Shown here: positions 54,783 to 64,000 of the stretch, one piece after another
How positions within the stretch are numbered: the first letter of the stretch is position 1
How the letters are laid out: each line of letters begins with the position of its first letter
Assembly (NCBI GenBank): GCA_038380795.1
Contig: CM076260.1
Coordinates: forward strand, 4,873,533-4,937,532
Direction of reading: 5' to 3'
Source of the DNA: Pyrocephalus nanus
Lineage: Eukaryota > Chordata > Aves > Passeriformes > Tyrannidae
DNA length: 64,000 nucleotides
Program-made: the position numbers and the translations under genes
Notes under the pieces: generated by a model
Seen by the model: only the letters and a program-made list of their open reading frames with translations
Told to the model about the DNA's origin: nothing
Database searches by the model: none

Positions 54783-54901
54783 TATTCAAAAGCCATCTGG
54801 TCCTGGGAAACTGTCTTTGGATGGCTCTGCTTGAGTAAGAGAGGGTGGACAAAATTACCTCCAGAGGTCCCTTCCAAGCCCGACAGTTTTATGTTTCTGT
54901 G
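54783..54901 (+). mobile_element. CR1 3' tail, group D
   Basis: TATTCAAAAGCCATCTGGTC, CTGGGAAACTGTCTTTGG, ATGGCTCTGCTTGAGTAAG, TACCTCCAGAGGTCCCTTCC and AAGCCCGACAGTTTTATG, ending TTTCTGTG. + orientation. It may be the 3' end of the same insertion as the RT remnant at 53565. Confidence 0.87.
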
Positions 54902-55115
54902 CCTTCCACACCACCAAATTACTGATCAGAAACTACATGGCTGCTCATTTTTATTGTATTTATGTATAATGCTTATTATATCATAATACCTGTCGAATTA
55001 TGAAGCAATAACAATGAATTCCTAAAATTGTGTGGAACCTGGGCTGACACTGCCCACATTGCTGAGGATTCTCTCTGTAGGGACAGAATTTTCATCATTT
55101 TCACCCTTTGGCAGT

Positions 55116-55196
55116 AGAGAAGGGGAAGGGGAGTGCAAGGGGAAGGGGAAGGAGAGGGGAAGGCAAGGCAAGACAAGGCAAGGCAAGGCAAGAGGA
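55116..55196. repeat. Purine-rich tandem repeat: (GGGGAA)n then (AAGGC)n
   Basis: All-purine hexamer-like units (AAGGGGAAGGGG) to ~55159, then six AAGGC/AAGAC pentamers to 55192. Long purine strands like this can adopt triplex (H-DNA) form. The pyrimidine-strand ORFs are artefacts. Confidence 0.92.
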
Positions 55197-56087
55197 AATA
55201 TGCAGAACAAGAAGTTCTCAGAGACAGACACTATTTTGGATAAAAATTAAGTCATTTTTATATCATAGATACATAAGATGGCCTAGGACATCACCTCTTT
55301 GAGGAGTCAATGGATGCTTTCAAATTCAGTTTTTCACCTGAACCCATAGCTGATGATGGGCTTAGTTTATTCAGACCAGTTTTATTTTCGCAGACTGTTT
55401 CCACTTTTTCAGCTGATAAATTGCTGTTACAGTTTTTTGTTCTTATCAGTGGTATCTCAGGGTCTCTCTGGTTTCTGGGTACCCCAGCTACACTTTCAGG
55501 AGACCAGCTGCAGTTTTCAGGGGTGTTTTTAGTTTGAAAGTTTAGTTCCCAGGCTCACAGCTCCCAGGCTGGCAGGCAAAATCTCTGCCAGTATTTTTCA
55601 GCAGACATTTTCTTCTGTTCAGTAATTTTCCCTTTCTAACCAGGCCACTCTTAAGGCTGCTGTCACTGCAGCCTCTGCAGAGAAGATCCAATCTGCTTAT
55701 CCTACCTGCTTCCCTCTGTCAGGTGGAACTTCAGTCCCTCTTGAAAGGGATGTTGTTCTCTGAATGTAAATATCTATGTCCCCCAGGTTGAGCACCTTGT
55801 AAAGGAAGAATTCTTGAAAAAAAAAAAATCAAAGATATAATTCCAATTTAGGCAGGATACAGGCTGATTAGTACTACATATGTATGCACTATGCTGTGGA
55901 ACTGAAAGAAGTCAAGCAGGCAGATGTTATAAATCATCATTCATCCTTTTAATCAGTACTTAATTAGTACGGAAGATGGTGGGAAATGCAGAAAATCTGG
56001 AGAAAAAAAAAAAAAAAGGAGAGGAACTGCATAGAATAAGGACTGAAACCACTGTTAGACATTGTACAAAATGTCAATGATGGAGGG
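55197..56087. other. Unique DNA, no gene seen
   Basis: T-rich with a 75-codon ORF (55310-55537 +) of no recognised type. A-run at ~56003-56017. Confidence 0.5.
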
Positions 56088-56110
56088 AAAAAAAAAAAAA
56101 AAAAAAAAAA
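56088..56110. repeat. Poly-A tract (23 A)
   Basis: Uninterrupted A run followed by CAAAACC. No retrocopy recognised. Confidence 0.9.
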
Positions 56111-56559
56111 CAAAACCTGTCTTGGGTTCAATAAAACCAGGCTGATTTCTGAGTTAGCTGAGAAATTCTTGTGTTTACAAGACTATTAGTCCTGAAAATA
56201 TTATTCTTCAATGTGTATTGCACATGCATACAAGGCAAAGGCTCAGTTTGTTCTTAAATGCTCATGTAACAAAAGCAAGATCCTTGCAAAAAGACTTGGA
56301 AAAACCTGTGCATAAAACCAGCTTCTAAGGTAAATTGTATTTTATCCTGCTAAATGTTATGCCTTTGCCATGAGCTACATTGAAGCACTGTCTTCATCAC
56401 GTAGAAAGGAAATCTGATCTGATGTTTGTGACCAATTTTGAGTTGTCCACAGTGAACCTGACTGCTTCCCTCCCTTTTCCCAAGCACTATAAATGATGTA
56501 TCTGGAGCTTCATATTGCCTGACTAAATGCTAAAGTGAATCACAGCTTCCCTTACTGCA
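56111..56559. other. Unique DNA, no gene seen
   Basis: No repeat or exon recognised. Confidence 0.5.
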
Positions 56560-56960
56560 CATGAAATTGAGCTCTTTTAATAGTTGATTGTGGATTGCCT
56601 GTGTTTTCCTGAGATCCTCTGTACTTCTGGGAGACAAAAAGAAGAGAAAGGATTTGCAGGAACTGCAAGAAGTCAAAAATTAAAGAGTTGTGGGATTGCA
56701 GCAGATCGATTTATAGCGCTTACAGATTGTGTGCCCAGATAATTTCAAAGCACATGGTATGAAGGGGTCAGATCAGCCTCATGCCAACATTTTTTGCAGC
56801 ATCAGGCAAGACTGTCACTTAAGACCCAGCCAAGAGATTTACAATGTAAATGGTTAGTGCATATGGGCATGAGATTGCCTAAAGTCCCCAGCTGCCAGCT
56901 TAGACAAAGCCTTAATTAGCCAATAATGCTGGAAATTTGTGCTACTATGGAAGTTTTCTT
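56560..56960. promoter_or_regulatory. Candidate conserved non-coding block
   Basis: Repeat-free, with words such as TTTTAATAGTTGATTG, GCAGATCGATTTATAGCGC, CAGATAATTTC, AATGTAAATGG and CTTAATTAGCCAATAATGC (homeodomain core next to CCAAT). Similar in texture to the blocks at 26.7 and 32.0 kb. Inference only. Confidence 0.25.
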
Positions 56961-59443
56961 TATTCAATAAGCAGTTCCTCAAATAGTACGGAACTGAAAA
57001 CAACAACCAGTTTGACAAGGAACCAAGGAATGTGGCTTTAGGTCAGTATATATTAACTAAAAATTCAATCAGTTAGCTAAAGGTAAAAGTTTATCAGTAT
57101 ATCTCATGAGACGTTTGCTACACTAAGAGAATGAGAACAGGTTTCTTTTTAAAGATTAGATATCTATATATGGAGATCTAATTCCTTGGGGAGAAACTTG
57201 ATTACGTGGCCAGTTTTTATAGATCCAGAGAAATACAGTTTCCATGAGACACACAAGAAATTTTAAGACCGTATTCTGCAGACAGATGAACTGCCTGTGC
57301 ACGTGGGGCTAAGAAATTCAACAGGTTCAAGGTATTTGGACTCAGCTCTCAGTAAAATATTGAAAATAGCAGCTTCTATATTCAACTTTAGGTACGTTCA
57401 CCAACTGAGACGAAAATCCCTTCAGTATTTTCTTTTATTGCTTGAATTATAGTGTTTGTTATCCCTTATTTGCTTATTGTGTGAAATGATGCTGCAGAAA
57501 AGAATGCTAAACCTTAGGCAGAGAAGTGCAATTTATTTTATAATTTTAAATATGTAAGACAGCACAAAAGTAAATTTGTTTGTCTGTTTGTTTTCCTCAA
57601 TACTCCCTTGACTGGCCTCAGCTTAGTGACATTCTTTCTTATATAAGGAAAAGAGGAGCAGAAGTATAACAACCTTATTTCCAAAAGCACAACTATTCTA
57701 AATTATCTAATATACTGCAGCAGAGGATGTAAAGCAGCAGATAGCTCACTGAGCTGCTAATATCTACACTGGGAAAGTAGAAATCTGTATTTGATGGTTC
57801 TGGCCAGTTCTGAAGGATAATAGTCTGTATAAGCTGCCAGCAATGATTTTTACTCTCTTTAGCTAAGACAGAAAAGGAGCAGCAAGGCAAAACAAAAATC
57901 AGAAAAATCTGAGGGGAAAGCCTCCCTGCAAGCATGAGGTCAACCCAAGGAGAGTCTGGGCATTGATAAGGAGACTCAGGAAAGGTCAGGGTTTAAACTG
58001 TTTCATACTAAAAAATGAAAGCTGAATCAGATAAAAGTATTAAGTCATACACTCACATACACAAAGTCTTTATGAGTGTTATTTTGGCACTGTAAATAGG
58101 CAAGAGAGGACAGCAGCAATACCTCTGCTCTTATCTGGACTTCCCTTTGGGCTGTCACAACAGATCAAGGAAACCTTGGTATAAATGAAAATGAGGTCAA
58201 AGTGTGTAAGGGACATATAGGCATGCCAGAATGATCAAATTAATATTGATAAGAATAACTGAGTAGTGTGCAAAATGCTACTTGGAAACACTTTCTTTTT
58301 CTCATTTGTGTGCCATGTTCTGTAATTCTGGAGGTGTCTGAACAGTTTAATACATTTTCCTTGTCAAAAGCAATCAAACTCTCATATTGTGTGTCATCTA
58401 CATTTTTCCTATGGTTAAAAATCCCTACATGCAAGCAGATACACGTCATGATCATCTTCAATCCAGGACGAGGTGACAATGACCCTTGTGGAGATTTAAT
58501 GTGGCTTAAGTAATGTTAAGTTGGCTGATCCATTCCAGTTCCAGCCAAGGGGGTTTGACTTGCCTGTTTGCCTTAAACAGCAAATGTTTGTGCTACCAAA
58601 TGTGCTCGCATCCAGTACATAAAGAACTGCCTGACATGTCAACCGAGATGGGATGAGCTGTTATGGCCTTTTAAGTTCAGAAAACATATGAGTTTATATC
58701 TCTTTAAAGAATAAAAGTGGTAAGTGGTAAACAACATGCCTGGGAGTGCAATGGCTTCCAAATGCCCAAATGTGATGGCCCCTGTAGACTCACACACCTG
58801 TCACAAAAGGGTGTCAAATGAGTCAATAGAAGTGAAGTAGGTGCAGACATTTGACTTGTTATCTTGGTAGATCAGAACTTCGTGAATTAAATGAGAAGTT
58901 GGTAAAACCTGAAGATGGAGGAGGGGGGAAACCAGGCCCTTGGATGGTTGATGAAATGACTGTGGTTTAATCAGAGCTTTAAATGAAAAATCGCTTCTCT
59001 GCCTTTTCCCTTTAGTGTTCTCTTATATGGCCCTTTTTCCATCCTACTCAGAAGCACCATCCCAAGCCAACCTGTTGTTAGCAAGTCAAATGCCATCCAT
59101 TTACAATTTCCTCCCTAAATGAGACACATTTGAACAATAGTCATGGTCCTCCAGGGCATGACTATTAGACAGACCTGCACCCCTAACACAGACATAACCC
59201 CTAACCTAGGGATGCTAAATTAATCCTCTTCTCTTCTGCATATGAAAAAAGTCAAAGCTGACTGTGATACACTCATCCTTCCATCCTGGAGCAGCTGAGT
59301 TAGGAGAACACTCTCTCTAGTATCACCAAACCAAACTAAAGAGGAAAACCACTCCAGGTGTTCCTGCCCTTCCCAGCTGTGGCTGTCACCACAGCTCTGG
59401 GTTTCAGGAAAGACACAGCCCTAGAGACTCAAAGAACACACTT
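56961..59443. other. Unique AT-rich DNA, no gene seen
   Basis: No CR1 or exon recognised over ~2.5 kb. 80-codon ORFs on both strands at 57690-58510 have no domain. Confidence 0.5.
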
Positions 59444-59638
59444 CTGAGGGTGGTGAGGCCCTGGCACAGGTTGCCCAGAGAAGCTGTGGCTGCCCCATCC
59501 CTGGAAGTGTCCAAGGCCAGGTTGGAAAGGGCTTAGAGCAACCTGGCATAGTGGAAGGTGTCCCTGCCCATGGCAGGGGGTTTAGAATGAGATGATCTTA
59601 AAAGTCACTTCCAATCCAAATGATTCTGTAATTCTAAG
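59444..59638 (+). mobile_element. CR1 3' fragment, group A
   Basis: TGAGGGTGGTGAGGCCCTGG, CACAGGTTGCCCAGAGAAGC, GCCCCATCCCTGGAAGTGTC, GCCCATGGCAGGGGGTTTAG and CACTTCCAATCCAAATG, then ATTCTGTAATTCTAAG. Close to the consensus and + oriented. Confidence 0.95.
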
Positions 59639-62600
59639 AACACAGCTAATGTTAAGTGAAGAATAATCCATGTTATCTCCATGTCCCCTTTCCTTTCAGC
59701 TGTTTTTTTGCAAGTAGGAAGATACTTGCTCATGAAAGAAACCACATGTATGTCTGAGAACACTCTACTAGGTCATACAAATGTATCACTGAGACAGAAA
59801 AACACTTGATTTAAGTGTGTTATGTAATTGTCATAGAAGAGATTGGTTCTTGTGGTACAATAAAATCTCTCTGTATTAAGAACACATTTCCAGATTTAAG
59901 AGAAACTAACTATGCCTCCTATATTCTATAATTACAGGATGGCTCTATTGATCTTCCAGTTAGCCTTTATTTTCTATTATGTCTTGCTGCCCATTAACTA
60001 GAAATATTGCCCCTTTGAATTTCCTTGTATGCCAATCAAATTCCTTACTAAAATGTGGACCTTTGTAATCTTACTTTTTCTCATTATTATTTGCCTTGAC
60101 ACCACTTGAGACAACTCAGGAAAGATGTTACTATTCCAATGTTCTTTCCAGCTTTTCATCACAGTTGAATTCTCAGAAAATCTGCAATGTCATTTTCCAT
60201 GTTTCTAAACTCCAAAAGAAAATTAAAGGTATCTTGCCTAACTGCAGATTTCTCAACATGGAGCATCTGATCCAATGTAGCCTTGTACATTTTCCTTGGA
60301 TACAATTAATTTCTTGCAGAGAATGTTTTATCCTGCTTTTCAGAGACATCTGCAAAGAAGTGATGTAGAGTCCTCCCATAGTTGTATTTCAGTGGAGTAA
60401 TTATGAATCAGAGGAAAACCAGAACAAAGCAATGAGATCCAATTTCTGCAACAATTTATTTGGATATACATATATAAAATATCCCCTTTTTAATTCTGGA
60501 AGAGTCAAATTAAAGAATTCTCTTACTATATAGGTAAATGTTACACAGGAGCACACTCTTAACTTTTGCTCAGCCTGAAATTCAAGAATTTGAAGAACAC
60601 AAAAAAGAAAAGGAAGCCTGGCATTTAAGCAAACTGACATCTGTTTCATTAACAGACAACCTGGATAACTTTGTTTTGTGAGTGAGAGGTTTTCATTTGT
60701 CATAACTCTGCAGACTGAATGAACTGTTTAATCAGCTTCAGCAGAGCACAATCCCTGAGCTTTGCTACTTTCCCCTCACAGCACTTAGCAATGCAAACAA
60801 TATTATGGATACCCAGAAGCATTGCAGCAGATTCACAATAGCAACCTGTCATAGTCTGCCCAAGTGAAATTGTTCCCGAGAAAACGACAAAAGAGAAGGA
60901 AATTAGCAAGAGAAAATGAGTGTCATTTGGGAAATTCATATTAATTGCCTACAGTCATAGTCGATGTGAACCTACTCAGCAAGGGATATTTAACATCAAG
61001 GTTTGAGTAGTCCCCAGAAAATCAGCCTCTGTTTTAAATCAGCTGCACACTTGAACAACTGGCAGAAGAGGATTTTCAGTAAGCCAGTTACTCCATTGAT
61101 CTGGAAATGACAAGATTTAGGGCACACATTTGCACAGAACAGAGGTGGGGACAGCTTGAACAGTTCGCAGGGTATGGAAATTTTCAGGAATGTAAACCTG
61201 AGGTTGCCATCACGGGCCATATGTGTGCCCCCAACAGGCACCACCAAATAGGTTATCATGGGTAACTAAAGCTGTTACAGACTGGCATTGAGCAAGTCAG
61301 AAACACAGAGAGAAGAAAGTGTTGAGGAGAAATGCAGGAATTATTCACTCAGATAAAATTTAAAACAAACAAGCAAAACAAAACCAAAGGGAAAAAAAAA
61401 AAAAAAGGAAAGTAGAAGCTCTCATCCTCTGTGAACATCCTTAGACTGCAAGAGAATCAAGATAATCCATGTTCCTCAAGAGAGTTGGGGTAAAGAAGGG
61501 GAAGGAAAAAAAGGCAAAATGACAGAAATCATCCATATTAATCCCTGAGATCTCTCTGGTTCTCAAGGTGGTCTGGTTTCCTCAATACACACAGTAATAT
61601 GGTTCTATCATCCTTTATCAGTGTGGAAACCACTGTCTTCCACCATGTTAGTGCTGATGAAGGTCTCATTTTCCTTTCTCATAAGCTTCACTCAATATAT
61701 AAACCATGATATGGGACCTTTTTTTCACCCCACCTCTTTGTCCCACCTTAATTTACCACCCATACCCTTCCCCTCGTGCATTTTTTCTGTGTGTCTCTGA
61801 GAAGAATCTGTATTTGTATTCTCTACAGCCCCTGCTGGAATATAAATTACACATTCCTTGCTGACCTTCTCTTTTCCAAGCTGAACAAATGCAGCTCCCT
61901 CACCATCTTTTCTTATGTCATTAACTCCTGCCTCCAGACACCTTCATGGACTATTTGGCAGCATTTAGGTTCATATTTGTGTTCTTACTCTTTGTATGTG
62001 CTCTGCCTTTCTTCTGGGCTTAATGTGCAAATTCAAAAGATGAAAACTGCTGTTCATTTTAACGTTAGGAAAAATCTATAATTCTAAATCCAAACTTACT
62101 GCTTGAAAAGTGAAAACTACCACAAATGGAGTTAGTATAGAGCTCACAAATCTACCAGATAAATTACTGATGCTTTCTCCAGACTCTTCTTTCCAGGCTC
62201 TGTTTGTTGTGATGGCAGGATCTTTTATGAGGAACCTGGATACCTGCAAGACTCCCAGGTGCTGCTGGAATCCACGCAGAATCAATGGCAACTGCTGAGA
62301 TTTTGCAGGGTATTTAAGAAATCAGTTATCTGAAAGAGTTTTAACACCAAATGAATACCCCTTGACATATCAAAGCTCGTGGAGATTTATCTTACTGAAA
62401 CAATAAACTATTTCTGAGCAGAGCCATGACTTCCTAAAATAAGTCACATTGCAGCTGAACAACACAAGGTTGTGCAACTACTAAAGTAGAGAAGAAAGTG
62501 TCAAGAACCTCAGAAGAAAATAGGATATTTATTAGTCCTGGCACGACTGGCATGGAAATGGGTACGAACAGTGATTAGTAAAATGGTGAAAGTGTTTCAT

Positions 62601-62762
62601 TCCACCTGTAAATAATTATAAAAATAATTGGTGTGACTATTTAATAATGAAGTGGGACTACTTATTTCTTTATTTACAGATTCTTAAATAACCTTGTTTA
62701 AAGCATTATTTAATCACTCACGTTTTTGGTTTTTTTAAATACCAAAGTTACTTCTGGCGTTA
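59639..62762. other. Unique AT-rich DNA, no gene seen
   Basis: ~3.1 kb with an A15 run at 61392-61406. ORFs of 79-101 codons (for example 60401-60703 - and 61776-62081 +) show no recognised domain. No CR1. Confidence 0.5.
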
Positions 62763-62838
62763 CCAAAACAAACAAAACAAAAACCAACAACAAAAAAGCA
62801 AACAAACAAAAAACCCAAACAAACAAAGAAAAAAAACT
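62763..62838. repeat. A/C-rich (CAAA)n-like tract
   Basis: ~75 bp of A and C only apart from two G: CAAAACAAACAAAACAAA, then CAACAACAAAAAAG, CAAACAAACAAAAAACCC and CAAACAAACAAAG. Complementary in type to the GT-rich tract at 40962. Confidence 0.9.
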
Positions 62839-63915
62839 AAGTAGAAAGAAAAATCTTCATTCAAAAGTCAAATTTTGAGTGTTTAGAAGAAATCAAGATC
62901 TTTTATTTCAGTGATTTGTAAGACAGACATCTGTGCCCAATATCTCTGCAATTAAGGGAGCAGTGCAAGCATTTCCAGAATGCAATGGTCTTTAGTTATT
63001 CAAGTGGGTTAAATCCTGCTCCACTGATGTCTTTTTCAGTCTAATCACTACAGGAAATCTATATGATTATCTTTGACCAGACATCAGACTTTAACATATG
63101 AAGACTTTGTTAAAAAATTGTCTCACCATTCATACCTAAATATGGTTATACTATTCTTTGATATAAAAAAGAAAAATACCATCTGTTTTGCATAACTCTG
63201 ATCAATAATAAGCCCTTGTTCTTTTAGAAATTGAGTGAAAGCTAATACGCAGAAACATTTTCAATGCATCTGTAGCTTATTTTGAGTAAGGTAATTTTGG
63301 GCTGCATGTGCAGATCCAGTGAATACAAAGAAGCTACTGAATGGTGAGACAACGGCAACTGCTTGAGATTACAACAAATTAATAGAGAAAGAGCCCACCT
63401 TTGTCTATAATTTAATTCCCAGATATACTGTTAGGTAGCAACATTAGGGCATAATGAATGTGCTCTGTTATTTGCTCCATGGTGGGCTTGAAGCCAGGGC
63501 GTCATTCTGCCCGAGAGACAAAAGACACTCTGTCTCTGCAGAGATCCCTGAATCTTCCCAACACGTTTCCTCATGCATTTTGTGAACTGTCTTTCCCCTC
63601 CCCTCTCCCTCTGTTATGTGAGCTGTGAACTGCAGTGAAAATCTGTCTGTGACAGACACTTTCGGTTCTTGGTCAGCTGTCAGACAAGCACGAGGTGAAA
63701 GACTTCAAATATGGCATTGTGCTCACAAACACACACACACTCACACACAGAGAAGCAGCATCACTGGCTACTGCTCATGTCCAAGCATGAAAACAACAAC
63801 AAAACACACCAAAAAAAAAATCACCCCAAAAAAAAAAATCACCACAGGGAGAAAGCGCTTCTGTATAAGTCTGAGATCTTGCAAACAAAGAAGGAATACT
63901 TTACAGTATTCACAA
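62839..63915. other. Unique DNA, no gene seen
   Basis: Contains a CA repeat (63723-63749) and A-rich DNA at 63785-63845. No exon recognised. Confidence 0.5.
63723..63749. repeat. (CA)n microsatellite, interrupted
   Basis: CA units broken by AA and by one T (ACACACACACTCACACACAG). Confidence 0.9.
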
Positions 63916-64000
63916 GATCACAGAATCATAGAATGGGTCAAGTTGGAAAGGACCACAATGGGTCATCTGGTCCAACCTCCCTTTCTCAAGCAGGGTCATC
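63916..64000 (-). mobile_element. CR1 3' end, group D, antisense, cut by window end
   Basis: GATCACAGAATCATAGAATG, GGTCAAGTTGGAAAGGACC, ACAATGGGTCATCTGGTCC, AACCTCCCTTTCTCAAGCAG and GGTCATC at the last base. The octamer end is at the left, so it is on the - strand and continues past 64000. Close to the consensus. Confidence 0.94.

Noticed and set aside
54503..54877. 124-codon - ORF
   Set aside because: Overlaps a + strand CR1 tail at one end and has no known family elsewhere.
1..64000. CRISPR array, operon, tRNA or rRNA gene, or bacterial mobile element
   Set aside because: No spaced direct repeats, no cloverleaf or rRNA-like sequence was seen, and the repeat content is clearly vertebrate.

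Overview
This window reads as ordinary vertebrate intergenic (or deep intronic) DNA from a bird. The main evidence is repeat content. I count 33 segments of CR1 non-LTR retrotransposons, nearly all 5'-truncated, with the characteristic 3' end of ATTCTATG-type octamers. CR1 at this density with almost no other interspersed repeat is typical of avian genomes; a crocodilian or turtle is less likely. Species cannot be named from this sequence. I find no protein-coding gene, rRNA or tRNA that I can support. The open reading frames are short (the longest is 168 codons). They fall either in AT-rich unique DNA with no recognisable domain or antisense to CR1 tails.

Layout. 1-12 kb: unique DNA with five CR1 segments, one of them an old, highly diverged element (1802-2165), plus a (TAA)12 microsatellite at 9.54 kb. 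12-28 kb: mostly unique DNA with short CR1 tails. It also holds several candidate regulatory stretches (16.5-17.2, 21.4 and 26.7-27.1 kb) that keep CpGs or homeodomain/POU-type words. 28.5-31.5 kb: a dense cluster of five CR1 insertions in both orientations and from at least four 3'-end types. 31.5-36.3 kb: unique DNA with a candidate conserved block (32.0-32.5 kb) and a 21-bp three-copy tandem repeat inside the longest ORF. 36.3-42.7 kb: six CR1 segments all on the + strand, surrounding a CpG- and GC-rich island (37.96-38.56 kb) with two strong CTCF-like motifs in the same orientation. 42.7-50.8 kb: AT-rich DNA, CR1 tails, a second (TAA)12 and poly-A and AAAC tracts. 50.86-51.21 kb: a possible solo LTR. 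52-55.2 kb: CR1 pieces, including the only recognisable reverse-transcriptase coding remnant (53.57-53.97 kb), and a purine-rich tandem repeat. 55.2-64 kb: mostly unique DNA with one CR1, A-rich tracts, and a CR1 that runs off the window end.

Because there are no genes, no pathway can be described. The parts most likely to matter are regulatory: the CTCF-like sites at 26.94, 38.00 and 38.43 kb and the CpG/homeodomain-rich blocks. I grouped CR1 copies by their 3' ends and did not assign formal subfamily names. Group A ends in CCTTCCAACCCAAACC plus octamers. Group B has GGGACATGGTTTA and TTTTCCAACCTTAATGATTC. Group C has CCCTTCCAACTCAGGATATTC. Group D has TTCCAACCTCACCCATTCTG or TGGTCCAACCTCCCT on the opposite strand. 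Boundaries are by eye and good to about 10-20 bp for 3' ends, worse for 5' ends. I saw nothing that I would call a new biological system.
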